64,000 nt of DNA from assembly GCF_022965805.1 (NCBI RefSeq), contig NC_133116.1, positions 5,828,001 through 5,892,000 on the forward strand. Direction: 5' to 3'. Position 1 is the stretch's first letter. Every line of letters begins with the position of its first letter. Shown one piece after another: positions 36,021 through 48,773 of this stretch. The position numbers and the translations under genes were made by a program. A model generated the notes under the pieces. It searched no databases. It saw nothing but the letters and a program-made list of their open reading frames with translations, and was not told where the DNA came from. This stretch comes from Primulina eburnea (lineage: Eukaryota; Streptophyta; Magnoliopsida; Lamiales; Gesneriaceae).

Positions 36021-36223
36021 ACAAAAACTTGTGTGAGACGGTCTCACTGGTCGAATTTGTGAGACGGATCTCTTATTTGGGTCATCCATGAAAAAGAATA
36101 ATTTTTTATGTTAAAAGTATTACTTTTGATTGTGAATATGTGTAGGGTTGACCTGTCTCATAAGTTAGTATTCGTGAGAGATAAGTTAGTATTCGTGAGA
36201 CGGTCTCACTTGAGACCCACTCT
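36021..36223 (+). repeat. MITE of the GTGAGACGGTCTCAC family, copy 5
   Basis: Head to tail with copy 4. It contains an extra 20-bp direct duplication (ATAAGTTAGTATTCGTGAGA, near 36160-36200). It is flanked by TA dinucleotides (TTAGAC... and ...ACTCTA), fitting a TA target site. Confidence 0.82.
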
Positions 36224-37628
36224 AAATATTATTTCAAACGTGAAGTATAACTGCATGCACGATAAAGGGTCCTTTCCTTAAATAATCCAACATGTTCCTT
36301 TCATTGCATGAAACCCGTAATTTTTAACCTAAAATGGAGAAAAGTGCAACCAATTTTTTGGCCTCCACGTTATTTTGATGAACTTCTCACATTCTATGAT
36401 CCACAAACCCAACTTAAAGTAACACTTGACATGGAGAACCCAATCGAGGAAAGTCATAGAAGATTACCAAAAATCAATTTTAATATCCAAGAAAACCGAT
36501 TAACAAAAATCTTGTCTAAAATAAAATTCATCTAAATAAATTTTCACCCCACAGGATCATTGAGCCAAAATTTAATTTTGTTTTCTTCTTAATGATATCA
36601 TTGGATTGTCTGTAAATTTTGAAAAAAATTGTTGGGCTTTGGAGTGTTAAAGTAGAGTAGAAGATATGGTTTATCAGACTTTAAATCTCTTCATAGTTCG
36701 GTACACATGATAGGATAAACATGTGATATATAATATAAGGATAAATAAGATGCACGATATTATATTTAATGTTTGGTATTATTTTAATAAGAGTGATTAA
36801 ATTTATATATTAGATTGTAATGACAGAATTAACTTTATCATAATAAATTTTATAATTTCAAAATTGTTGTTTGAGTTCATATTTTTTATCTGTTCATGCG
36901 CCGATAGTGCTTGTATGATTTATTTTTTTTTTTTTACCTAATTTTATATATTATATAATATGATAATTGAACTCTTGATTTTGTGAGTCAACTCAAATAT
37001 CAATTTTTAAGGTTAATCGAGTGATACTAATAATTTTATAGAGATTTATAAAAATCATTTATATAATTATCTCGAATTCATTTATATAATTATCATGTTA
37101 TATAATATATAAAAATAAATAAAAATATTTATTTGATTTTAATTTCACCTACTAGCATATATAGATTTATAAAAATCATTTATAAATTGAATGTAATTAA
37201 GTCATTTGTTGTGTATTTTATCATTAAATTAAAATTATCGCACATAATAGAAGGGACATTTTATCCTTCTAAAAAATTATTTATCAAGGACCCATGATAT
37301 TAACATGAGCTTTTTAAAAAGGTACCAAACATATGATAAAAAGGATTATTTATCAATCCCTCACTTATTTCATATACCAAACTATGTGTTACAGAATAAA
37401 ATAACATATTCTTTAAATTTTGTTTAAAAATAGTTCATTAAATTTTAAATATTGTTTGGAGTGTGGCGATATATGCTCCCTCTTTTTTTCTCCTTTTTGC
37501 CATATGGGAAGTCGCAATCGCTATCCTTCAATGTACACTTCTAAACTTCGAAATAACCCAAGAGTCTGAATACCACAGTAATATGCTCTCTTTTTATGGG
37601 TTGGATTTGCTCATGAGTTTTTGTTAGG
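36224..37628. other. AT-rich spacer with MITE-like inverted words
   Basis: GTTTGGTA at 36771 and TACCAAAC at 37323 and 37375 are inverted words of a possible degraded MITE (about 36770-37383). A related layout occurs at 51331-51810. The 75-codon frame at 36308-36535 has no recognisable domain. There is no gene. Confidence 0.35.
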
Positions 37629-37809
37629 CAAAAACTTGTGTGAGACGGTCTCACGGGTCATATTTGTGAGACGGGTATCTTATTTGAGTAATTCATGAAA
37701 AAGTATTACTTTTTATGCTAAGAGTATTATTTTTTATTGTGAATATCTATAGGGTTGACTCGTCTCACAGATTAAGATCTGTGAGACGGTCTCATATAAG
37801 ACACACTCT
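37629..37809 (+). repeat. MITE of the GTGAGACGGTCTCAC family, copy 6
   Basis: Full-length copy: GGCAAAAACTTGTGTGAGAC opening, GTGAGACGGTCTCA near the right end, end GACACACTC. Confidence 0.85.
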
Positions 37810-37926
37810 TTTTGTTATCACAATAACCTATAACTTGTCGGGCAAAGGTATTCATGGAGTTCAACAAAATAGCTAGTGAATCACTTATAAACAAATGTTT
37901 GAGAAGCAAGAGGAGAAATATATATA

Positions 37927-38222
37927 CTAGTACACCGACATATGCGTTGCGTGCTTGTACAATATTTTTTATAATTCATTTGGTTTGTATTTAAATGAAG
38001 ATCAAAATGTAATGATAATAAATAGTGAGAGACTGCACTGTAATTTTGGTATATGAAATAAAAAATAAATAGACAAAAGAAAACAAAAGCTCTATCCACT
38101 AAGCTATATGTAACTTATATTTAAATCTTAACATTTTTTTTAATATATATAATTATTAAAACAGACAATAACACAAAAAATTAGTTACTCTAGGATCTCT
38201 GACTTTATAATATAGTGTGTGT
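37927..38222 (-). mobile_element. Degraded small Helitron-like element
   Basis: On the minus strand the sequence ends with a decayed hairpin (GCACGCAACGC) and CTAG|T at 37926-37930, like the element at 11905. Near 38200 the minus strand reads ACACTATATTATAAAG, resembling a Helitron 5' terminus, but the terminal TC is not secure. The right boundary is uncertain. Confidence 0.3.
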
Positions 38223-40385
38223 ATATATAATTGGATTCGATTTTAGTCATGATATATATATCGATACTATATCACACATTATTTTAGGGGAACAAATAAG
38301 GGATTATTTTTCTAATCAAAACATATAGAATAATAAAATCACATTATAAAAAAATTATATAGAAATTGTGTGATTATTTTTTTAAACCCATTTTTTGGAA
38401 CAAAAGTATCACTGGGCCAGTGGCTATCTGTAATTGAGCTCATTTGATCATATTTTTTTTAAAAAAAAAACTTTGATTTACTGAATGATAAATAATAATC
38501 TGAAAATGAGAATTTATTAAGATGACATCGGGTTGCTTTCCGAGAAGTAATAAATAACCGTGTAATTAATAAATGAAAACCTGTCCCACGAAGGAAAAAG
38601 GAGCACTTTCAGCCACTGAAATAAGTCGAAACATACACTTGCATGCCTGCATCACTTTTGATGGTCTGTTTTTTTTGGGTTTTTTTTAAAAATAATTTAA
38701 TTTTTAAAATTAATTTCAAAAATAACTTTAAAAAAAAGGTGTGCAAGAATACCCCAATCCGCGCTTATGAAGTGCGGACGCTGAGTGTCCGCGTTTCGTA
38801 AGCACGGACAGGTGCTCCACGTCGGCGCGACATAATATATATCAAAACCGTCGCTAAAATTGAATCCGTCGCTAAAATGGAATCTGCGACGGTTTATAAA
38901 GCGTCGCTCATTTTAGCGACGGTTCAAAAACGTCGCTATGCTGAAATTTTGGTCCATCCAACACACGCTACGGATAATTGTATTAACGGCGTACATATAC
39001 ATGTCGCGGATAATAGTATTAACAGCGTGCACATGTACGCCACAGATATCTTGAACTTTCAACGACTTGCATCTTTGCAGAATGTAATGTGCTCTGCAAA
39101 AAACCATTTTTTGTAGTGAAGACATAGAAAAAAACAGACAAGAAATTCATCACGAAATAAGATTTTTCAAGAACCTCTACTATTCAACCTGGTTTTTCAG
39201 TGATTCAGGGATGGCTAACTTTGTATTATTATTAAATTATTTTTTAAAAAAAACCCGTTTTTTTAGGTCAAATTGATGTGTACTTCTCAAAATAATCATA
39301 ATACAAAGTAAGAATAAATTTTATACATAGTTTCTCAAAATAATTTTTCCATATCTATATGCATACACGAATATTAGAATCAAACACGTAGTAAATAGGT
39401 CAAAAACAATAGTTGTTAACCAAAACAAAATTTTATTTTCTTATATCCATAGCAACGTAAAGTGTACATCTACTAAGGTGCTAATGAGTCAAACTTTTTA
39501 ACTTATAAATTTGGAAATATGCGTGTCTATTTTATAGTGTTGTCTCATATCAACAAAGACGTACATAAATTCAATTGCTGAAAAAACATATATTTTGGTT
39601 TCTACGAAGATTGAAATTATGGAGACCAGTCAAGGATCTTTGGTCTAACAGCAAAGGTGAAGTCCCAAAATTCAAGAAATTTTGGATTAGAATATATATT
39701 TATTTATGAGTTGTTTAGTTACACAAAAATCGACGGATAACAGGAACTAAATTTAATGTTTGTGAAACAAAAGTCGAGGAATTTACTGCAGACCAGTTGC
39801 CCCCATTTTCTCTTAATTTGAAGTTTAAACACACTTCTATATAAAATTACAATATATAATATAATATCATATCCATGTATATTAGGTTATAATGTTTGTT
39901 GTGGAAAAAATTATGGAATATGTTATGATCAAGGACTTTAGAGATAATACTACTCGTTTCTTGTTTTTTATATCTATAATAAATTTTAAATCAACATGAT
40001 TTGATCATTTTATGAATTTATAATAGTGGTGATTGTTTTGGATATTTTCACTTGGTTCTTGGGAAAAAATGACGAAAAAAACAATGATAAATTGAAAATA
40101 AAAATAAAATATGATTATTTTATAACTCAAATTATTGTAAAATTTGAACAAATTTAGGATGATACAAGTGTTACGTCCCGAGCCCGAGTTTGCGCCTATA
40201 TGACTGCATAATAGGCTCTCTACAAAAAATACGTCGTATTTGTCATCGCTTACTGAAGTTATTATAAAAGTTTATTCTAAACTCATTATAAATTTATTTA
40301 AAATCTCTAATTTCAAAATAACTTAAATTTTAAGAGAGAGTCTATTAATTTGTATGCCTGTCACGTAATTCAGGCCTGAACAAAA
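38223..40385. other. Spacer with a CACTA-like fragment
   Basis: The right part (about 38740-39118) contains palindromic GCGACGGTT / AACCGTCGC words and ends CATTTTTTGTAGTG, the complement of CACTACAAAAAATG, typical of a CACTA (En/Spm) terminal repeat. The left terminus is not found, so this is a fragment. The overlapping short frames at 38877-39125 are not genes. The remainder to the KCR start is AT-rich and featureless. Confidence 0.45.
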
Positions 40386-41042
40386 ATGGTTTCAATTCCA
40401 TGCTGCATCGATCACCTAAAAACACAGCCCGCGTGGATCATCTTCCTCTCTTCTCTAGCTTTCTTCTCCATCTTTATGAAGTGCATGCTGATCCTCCAAT
40501 GGGTTTCCAGAACCTTTATCAGACCAGCAAAAGACCTTAATAAAACCTACGGGTCCTGGGCGCTGGTCACCGGCTCCACCGATGGAACCGGCTTGGCGTT
40601 TGTTTTCAAACTCGCGGAGAAGGGTCTGAACTTGGTACTACTCAGCAGGAATCCGAGCGGGTTGAAACAAATTTCGGGTCAAATCGAGGCGAAACATCCC
40701 GAGATTGCCGTCAAGATTCTTGAGCTGGAATTTTCTTCAGATTTAGCTGTCTCCAGGGTTGACGGAGCGTTGAAGGAGATGATCCAGGGCCTGGATATCG
40801 GGGTCTTGATCGACAATGAGGGAATTACATATCCAGGAGCGATGTATTTTCACGAAGTGGGTGAGAATGTTTGGATGAATTTGGTTAAGGTTAATGTCTT
40901 GAGTACTACCTATGTTACGAAAGCTGTGATACGAGGAATGATCCGCCGGGGGAGAGGCGACATTTTTAAAATTGGTTCAGGTGCTGCCATTGTTGCACCT
41001 TCGCATCCTCTTTATGCAATCTATGCTGCCTCCAAAGTGTAA
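40386..41042 (+). pseudogene. Very-long-chain 3-ketoacyl-CoA reductase (KCR), exon 1 only
   Basis: The 218-codon frame matches the first part of plant KCR, the ER enzyme that reduces 3-ketoacyl-CoA in fatty-acid elongation for waxes and sphingolipids. Visible are an N-terminal membrane segment (IIFLSSLAFFSIFMKCMLIL), the NAD(P)-binding VTGSTDGTG, the IGSGAA block with the active Ser, and Tyr/Lys in YAASK. The frame ends right after YAASK at AAA|GTGTAAG, a plausible donor where plant KCR genes have an intron. I find no second exon (about 100 residues, normally opening YVDQFSR) in the 1.8 kb before the next gene. The usual LINN-G motif reads LIDNEG, and the glycine motif has G-T-G instead of G-I-G. 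The lost exon and altered core point to a truncated pseudogene. Confidence 0.75.
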
Positions 41043-42883
41043 GACCGTTCTTCCCCCTTCCTCTCCAATGAGGTTTTTCAAGTTTCTTCATGTTTTTTGT
41101 CAACAAGTCAAAAATGGCCAAATAACATATTACAATCAGAAAAATATATGAAATCCTATAATAAATATTTTTTAAAAAAATTGACGACCTTTTAAAACCA
41201 GATTTTATTAAAATTTAAGTGTAAAACCCCTTGCAAAAGGTGTAATTGTGCTTCATTTTAAAAAATAAATAGCTTTAAAATGCTTTTGATTTTATATATA
41301 AGCTAGGTTGCATGCTTTGGTATTTCATGGGTTGAAAAATTGCAGTATTTCATGGGTTGAAAAAATGCAATATTCTCTACCAGTGTTCTAAAAAGCGGGG
41401 CTTAAGCGCGCTTAAGCTTGAAGTTCGACAAAAATGTCCCGCTTCGAAGAAAAACGGTTAAATTATAGTTTGATCGAATTAAGTGTAATTAAGATGTTTA
41501 ATTAAGTGTGCTTAAGCAGAATTAATCGCATCTATTTATTTTTAAATTTTTTTATTTAGAATGTATGTTTTTTTATTTTAAAATAATAAATTAGATTTAT
41601 AATTTAGATATTTATTTTTTTTAATTTGAATTATGATTAAGCATGTCTGATAATGATTTGACAAATTTTAGCCTTTTTGATGTGGTCTAGTTGCAAAAAA
41701 TAAAAATAAAGATTGTAATTTTGAGATTTTTATGTTTTTATAAATATGAGAATTAATCTATCAGACTTAAATTTATAATATTTATGTATTATTTTATTTA
41801 TTTATTGGTTTGAGATAATTACAATTATACTAAAGATAAAAAAAACATTTTCACGCTTAAGCATGTGCTAATTTCGCTTAAACTTAAAAAGTTTGGAGTT
41901 CGACATCCGCGCTTCGGGATGCTTCACGCTTTTTAGAACCTTGCTAAAACAATTTTCGACGAAATTACAATTATTTAAATTTTAGACTAATAGCAAATCG
42001 TGAAATATATAATTAGATGCTAAAAATGATCTTAATTAAAATGTATACAGAAACTAATCCTTTCGAAATATGGGAGTACTCCATCGATTAATGACGATGT
42101 TTTGTAACGAGCACATTTTACAAACTTTATAATGTATAAAATTTAATGACATAATACCATGGTTAAATTTAATTAACTTTTAAAATTTAATTTTGAAAAT
42201 TGTTTATAAATATATGTTTTAATGAGTGAGATTATATAAAAGATACATCTCATAAAAAAATTTTGTGAGATGACCTCACATGAATTTTTTGTAATAATTT
42301 GATTAATTCAGCTAAATTGCCCCAACCCGCTAATAAGAGATTATTCTCCATTGGAGATTCATTGTTTCATTTGTAATACCCGCGTCGGACCTTTCTTTAT
42401 ATCATGTTTTTGTCATTTTCAATCAATTGGAAAATTTAATTTAATTTAATTGCAAAACATATATCTATACTATTTATTAAGGTTGTGCACTTTATAAAAA
42501 CTGCCAAGGAGGACATCATCTTTTTTTTTTTCAGTTTTACCCTTATATACTACTAATATTACATTTTTGTTTTTTTTTTAATCTCAACACACACTTTTAT
42601 TTTTATTTTTTTATTTCAATCATTCAAATATCAATTTAGCATCTCCATAATTTGTCAATTTTCACTTTAGTACATCGATAATAATAAAAAAGATTATTAC
42701 ACGGCATAATAGCTTGTACGAAGAAAGGCAAGCCCATAATCTTTCTAGGCCCATATAATATTTGTAAAATTAATATTTCTGCTTTTCAATAGATTATATA
42801 TAGGGACATATCTGCCCGCTGTTAACCCTGGTGAACGCGGCTTTACGTGCAAAGCAGCCGCTCAGAGCTTCCAACTTTGATCA
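41043..42883. other. Spacer after the KCR fragment
   Basis: Contains the hAT-like element listed separately and, at 42464, TCTATACTATTTATTAAGG, which matches a Helitron 5' terminus without a matching 3' end. A weak remnant of the GTGAGACGGTCTCAC MITE may lie at 42240-42290. No KCR exon 2 is seen. Confidence 0.5.
41381..41945. mobile_element. Degraded hAT-type MITE
   Basis: Begins CAGTGTTCTAAAAAGCG, the same terminus as the element at 2331, and ends CGCTTTTTAGAACCTTG, with the last five bases diverged. The subterminal parts carry palindromic GCGCTTAAGC words. No clear target duplication, so it is older than the copy at 2331. Confidence 0.6.
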
Positions 42884-45800
42884 ATGGGGAAACGACGTCG
42901 TGAGGCGGAATCCGATGGTGCGGTGCCATCTACGGCGGATTACAACACAGTTTTCGTCGACACCAGCCTCGACACGCACCTCGCGATGCCAGTGTCGGAT
43001 TCAGACACGGTGTTGGATTTCAAAAGTGAGTATTCGGTTTTGTTTTATGTGCTCGCAAACTCATTCAGTTTTCGTTCGTTTTAACTTGGTTAGTCTGAGT
43101 GGCGTTGAGGGATTGTGTATTGTGGATCGTTTTGGTACTATGTTAAGCTGGATGATTTAAGCTCGATGTCAGGCTGAATCAGGAGTTAGATGACAGTGAA
43201 GAAATTTAGCTGATTTACATCTTTTTATTGTTTAATTTAAATAAATTCAGGATTATGAAAGATTACAGCCTCACGTGGTTAGAGAAAATTTGAAAAGGGA
43301 AATGTAGTATATTTAAATTAACAAGTTTAGCTAATTAATATTATGTGCGAGAGCATTTGTCGCTGAAATCATGGATTGGACGTTTTCTAAATTTGAAACA
43401 CATTTGTGATAGAGAAACTGTTTCAATAAATTGTGTTTCGTGAAGTTCTTTATCTGCTTATCTTTTATAAATGCTGTAGACTCTCTCATTTTTGGACGAT
43501 TTACAGGAAAGTTAATGCAGGAACATGCAAAGTGTTTTCCAAAAAATGGGGAGATTTGGATTCATTCTTTGAAGGTATATATTTAGCTAGTTTATTTATT
43601 GATTCTAACATGTCATGCTATTTGAGTTTTTGAACTTTGATTATACTTTATTTCTTGATTCTAATTTTTTTTACTTTGATAGGTAAAGCGAAGAGGGAAT
43701 TTTTATCATATCCCAGACTTCATGCTTGTCTGGAGTGCATTACATGGGGTAAAAGGAAATTGGTTTCTTTCAGCTGATGCATCAGGCTCTTTGGAGTGTT
43801 ATATAAACCAGAAAGCCTCTGAGTGTGACAGGAAAGACCATTGTGGAGTTATTTCCTCTGATCCAAACAAGATACTCACCCTTACAATGTCTCTGCCAGA
43901 TTGTGTTACGGAAGAAAATATAGTTTCGGGGATGACTGGGGGGCAGAAGGTTGAGAAATTTTCTGAAAGGACTGCGGAATTTCGGAAAACTGATTCCTTG
44001 GAAAATTCTTTAGCAACTAGAACTCCAGCCAAGAAGAAGCGCAAAATGAAGTACCATGAAGTTGTATTGCCTAGTCCCACTTTAGAAGATCAAGACACCC
44101 AGTTCCATGCATCTGGCGAAAAAACTGTGCAACCTGTTCTTGCCGGATGCAGAATTGACGAGGCTGAAGAAACTCCAAAAATTATGCCTGATTGTATGGA
44201 GGAAATGGGTGAGGATGAAGGTGTGAGGTATGGTCCATCGAATATGGAGTGCAGTGGTGTTGTGGGATCTTCCATAGTTGCCGCAGTTACAGGTGCATCC
44301 AAACAGAAGAAGATTAAAAGAAAAAAGAAACTGCCTCATGATCAATTGATCGAGACGACACACTCTTCTTCAGATTATTGCAAAGAATATAAAAACTTCT
44401 TCTCCAACACTGCAGTTTATACTGGGAATGTTAACATGTCCGAACTTTCTGGAATTCCCGACAATGTGTGTGATAACAATAATGAAGCACCTTGTCCTTT
44501 AAAGGGTAAGCAATCTAATTAAATAAAATTGAATATTCTTGTTACTAAATTCTATTTATCCTTTTATTGTGGTCACAAGGGTACTGTTTTCCTTTGGTGA
44601 TTACTCTATTGTCAAATTTTCTTAGGCACAAACATGAAGGAACCTGAAAATTACCATTCGGCATTAAAAGCTGACAACCTCAATCAGTTCTCGGATATCA
44701 AAGTCAAAGAAAAAGCATCTTATTCAACAAATGTTGTTCGTATAGTTGATGGCAAAGACAAGGAAACTGATCAGCCTGATCTTGATGATGAACAAAAGGT
44801 GTCATCTCAGAACCATGATCAAGTGCTATTGCAGTCTGAAAATTTAGGAACTTTAGATCAGCATGAAGCACCTGGAAATACCATGGAATCAGTTCTAGCA
44901 GATGATTATCGAGGTGCCAATGAAGAGATGGGATGTGGCAGTAGAAGTAAAGCGAAGCCAAAGAAATATGGAGGAAAAATTTGTTATGATGCAGATGGCG
45001 AACTTTCTGAAAATGTCATGCATTTGGCTCCCTTAACTTCGCCAAGTCTAGAATTGAATATTCTAAAACTTTATGAGACTGCAAGAACAGATAGCGCCTT
45101 GCCTACTGCTGATACTTACTTGAATGTGGGAAATAAAAATGATGGAGATTTGTCTGCAAATCAACAGTCATTCTTGAACCAGTGCGAGTTTGATTTTAGC
45201 ACCAAAGAAGCAAACTCATCAGCTAAATTGATGGATGCTAATGGTGCATTGGAAAGTATTAAATCTATCGGCAACAATGGTAAGAAAAAGAGGTTCCAAA
45301 AGGACTGCTGCAATTTTTCAGGATATTTCTGATGTGGAACTTAACACCAAGAAGAGTGGAAGTACTGGACCCATTACTAGAATTAGTAAATCTAGAAAAA
45401 AGGATGAAACAAGAGAATTGTCTATTAACCATGATATTGAAGTGATGCTGCCATCATACAAAAATACTTCTGCATCTACTGATCCAGTTATAACACCAAA
45501 AATAGGCTCACCATCAAGGTTGTTAGATATAAATAATCTGGAGGAATCTGAAATCTCTTGCAACAGTAGGAAGAAGAAGGCCAAGAAATTTGATGACAGT
45601 AATCTGGGCAAGTCAGCCGTAAAGCAGACTGGGAGGAAAGCAATGAATCGACCTGATTTAATTGAAGAACAGAGGGAGGTGTCTCTGAGCCATGGCCCAG
45701 TACCAATAGAGTTTGAAAAGTTGGGAACTTCAGATTGGCATGAAGCAGATGGAAATATTAGGGAATCAGCCCAGCCCAATGCATTTTCATGTACTGTAGG

Positions 45801-48773
45801 GGAGATGGGACATGACTTTAAGAAAAAAAGGATGGCCAAGAAGTCTCAAGGTAAAATACTCGATGAGACCGATGGTGAACATTCGAATAATGACATACAT
45901 TTGGCTCCCATTGCAGCGCCAAATCTTGATTTGAAATTATTGAATGATCTTGAGACTAAAAGAACCTATTACATCTTGCCCACTGCTGAACCTGGCATGG
46001 ATGTGGGAACTAGACAAGATGGAAATTTATTGGTGAGCCACGAGATTGGGATGAATCAGCCTGAGGCAGGTGTTGCCATCATAGAACCAAAACTTCCGCC
46101 CAGATTGAACCATGCTTCAGGTGCATCTGACGACACACATAATAATCACAATAAGAGGAAGAAAAAGAAAAGCAAAAAGAGTGATGGGAAAATTCAAGAC
46201 ACTTCATATCGGGTGAAAGAGCCTCAGAAAGCTATTGGCGATGATATGCTGCATCACGATTTGGAAGTGATGCCTCCGTCATCCAGCAAAGCTTCAGGAT
46301 GTGCGGATGCAGAATTGAAGTCGAATGGATCAGGATTTGCAACCAAATTGTTGGATGTAAACATGGTTGAGGAACTTAAAACATCCAAAGGTCATAGGAG
46401 AAAGCAGAGCATCAAGAATTCCGCTAATACAGTTATGGACAACTTAGACATGGATCCTGCAAATCATGGCACGAGTGGCTCTGCAACGGTTGTGCTTTGT
46501 TCACAAACCGATCATTTTCCAGAAGAAACTGACAAAGGAGAAAATATCTCGTTTCATAAAGTAATGGATGTCCAGATGAAAATGTTGGATGATTCGGCTG
46601 CAGACTCTGAAAGGAAAGTTGGTGATGCGGCTATAAAAGAGTCAGACTCCATGAAATTGACTCAAACTATGAAAGATGTTGGCATCTGTGAGCAAAGAAT
46701 GGAGAAAAAGGACCATGACCATAATTCTGCTGGTGATTGCCTTACAGTTCCTTCTGTCATCGAAAATGAAAATCAAGCGAACAGGTTGGAGGCCAATCGG
46801 GCACATAACAGTATTGAGATTGTATGTAAGGATAAAAAAGCTAAAAACAAAAAGAAAAGACATCTTATTGTGTCAGATTGCTTAGAAAACATACCAATAA
46901 AGGAACGAGAAGTTGGAGTTGAAGAGTACTCAACCACGGAAAAAGCTAACAATTTTTTAGACTTTGAACAGGAGTGCCAAAATGTTGACTCCCATGTTTT
47001 GTCTCATAAAAGGGAAAAAAACCTTGGGGAGATTCAATTTACAGATGCTCGTACTGATAATCTGGTAAGACATGTGGAAGATAAAGATAAAGAGGTCAAC
47101 TTCAAACACTATTTTTTATCTGGCCAAAAACAGGATAAAGCTGCTTATGTTGATAAGGATAAAAAAACACTCAAGTCAAGTGAAGAGATGAAAACTGTGA
47201 AAAAGGTTAAGAAGCATGGTTTACCTTCTGTAAGCACCTCAACTGAATTACATAACTCAGCCAAGTTATCTGAAAACAAGGACGTTAAAGATAAATCTCA
47301 CGTGAGGTGCTCTACTGGCAGGAAAGATGGGGACTTTACAGTATCCTTGAAAGTTTCTGACAATGGGATGATAGATTCTAGTTCTACTGAGATGCGTGGG
47401 ATGACCATTGGCAAAAAACATAATGAAAATACCGTTGCTTCTCCATTCACAAAAGACAAGAATACACCTTTGGAGAGGTCTGTAAGAGGAAATAAAAGAT
47501 GGCATTCGGATCTTGATGTATCTGATAAGGTTGAGATGAAAACTACAAAAAATAATAGCTTGTTTGCAAAAGTAGGGTCACTTTTTCAGGATTGCAGTGA
47601 TGAGAGTTCTATTGATGAAAACCGGACTGCAAATTCTGATGCTAGCACCTGCAGCCCAGCTGATAGTTCATCTCAGTCAGGCTGCTCAGAAGGTGAAAGT
47701 GAATTGAGCCAGGCCTCAGATAGAAATGGTATGTGAAATCTTGATTTATTAAAAACCTTACTTAATCTAAGTGAATTCTGCTGCAGGAAGTGGAAAGTAT
47801 CTTGTTCTTAAGTAGAATTTGTTTTCTATAGTAGTTGTGAGGAATGTAGATGATGCCTTCTCTTTTTCTTAAGCTTTTTACCACATATTGGAGAAAAACT
47901 GTAGTGGAAATATGATTCCTGGTGCATTGAATTTCATAGCATGTTTAAGGTGATAAAAATTTCTTTTAAGTGAGTATTGTTCCAACTGTATGATGAGGTG
48001 CTTGTCATCCTCAGAAGTAGAGATTCAAAATCTGTTATAGAATCACTGTTAAAGAGTACTGGCTTATCCGAGTTTTGTTTTTGACTTCTGGGAGCAATAT
48101 TTTGGTGTTGATTTTAATTTGTCGCAGGTTCCAATGATGCTCAAGGAAGAGTTGCTCGTGAGAAAATCAATGCAAAGTTGGAGTAAGTTCATTATCTATT
48201 TCCAACCTCAGACCTAACCCAATTGCTCCTGACGCTATACTACTTTACGAACGCCCGGTTATGACTCGATTGTCAAGTTATCATATGGACAAAATACAAA
48301 CTTTTTTGACTGCCTGGTTTATCCTAAAAAATACTGCTTCACCCTCCGCATCTTGCTCATTTCTTCTAGGCTGTTTGTTTTAACATGGTTAATATTTTGT
48401 CCTACTTACATGTCTCTCAAAGGTGTTAGACTTGTTGTGTGATGGGATCATGGGAACGACAAAGTTTTTATTTTTCTTGGCTGAATTTTATCATCCATAT
48501 TTTTTTATGTCAGATCTCAAAAAACCAATGAACGCCTTGTATTCAATTTATCTTGCTTTCATCTGATGATGTTCTTGATATAACACTCATCTACTCACAA
48601 CTAGCTTTGTCTACTGCAACAGCCTTTCTACCGCAAACGAGATGACATTGGATATGATTCTCAGAAGCTCAAAGCGTTTCAAGAAAGCCAAGCTGATAGC
48701 CTCTCAAAACGAACTTGAGCAGATCAATAGCCAGATGGAATGTGTTCCTGATAGTCAGCCAATTAACGAATGA
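42884..48773 (+). CDS. Large Lys-rich protein with internal repeats, function unknown
   Basis: Exons 42884-43025, 43507-43574, 43683-44505, 44626 to about 45285, about 45286-47728, 48128-48182 and 48623-48773 join in phase, except for a one-base frame change near 45282-45288 inside a run of A. They encode about 1440 residues. The N-terminus (MGKRRR..., then VSDSDTVLDF|KRKLM) and following block (EIWIHSLKVKRRGNFYHIPD) look ordered and may be a ubiquitin-like fold. The middle is low-complexity and rich in K/E/D/S with basic KKKRK clusters, as in nucleolar proteins. Two segments of about 200 residues are internal copies: LGTLDQHEAPGN / LGTSDWHEADGN and HLAPLTSPSLEL / HLAPIAAPNLDL. The C-terminus (MILRSSKRFKKAKLIASQ) is again conserved-looking. 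I do not recognise the family, and the role is unknown. It lies between KCR and PSBY. Confidence 0.7.

Noticed and set aside
38877..39125. Overlapping frames with palindromic sequence on both strands
   Set aside because: They arise from the self-complementary CACTA-like fragment.
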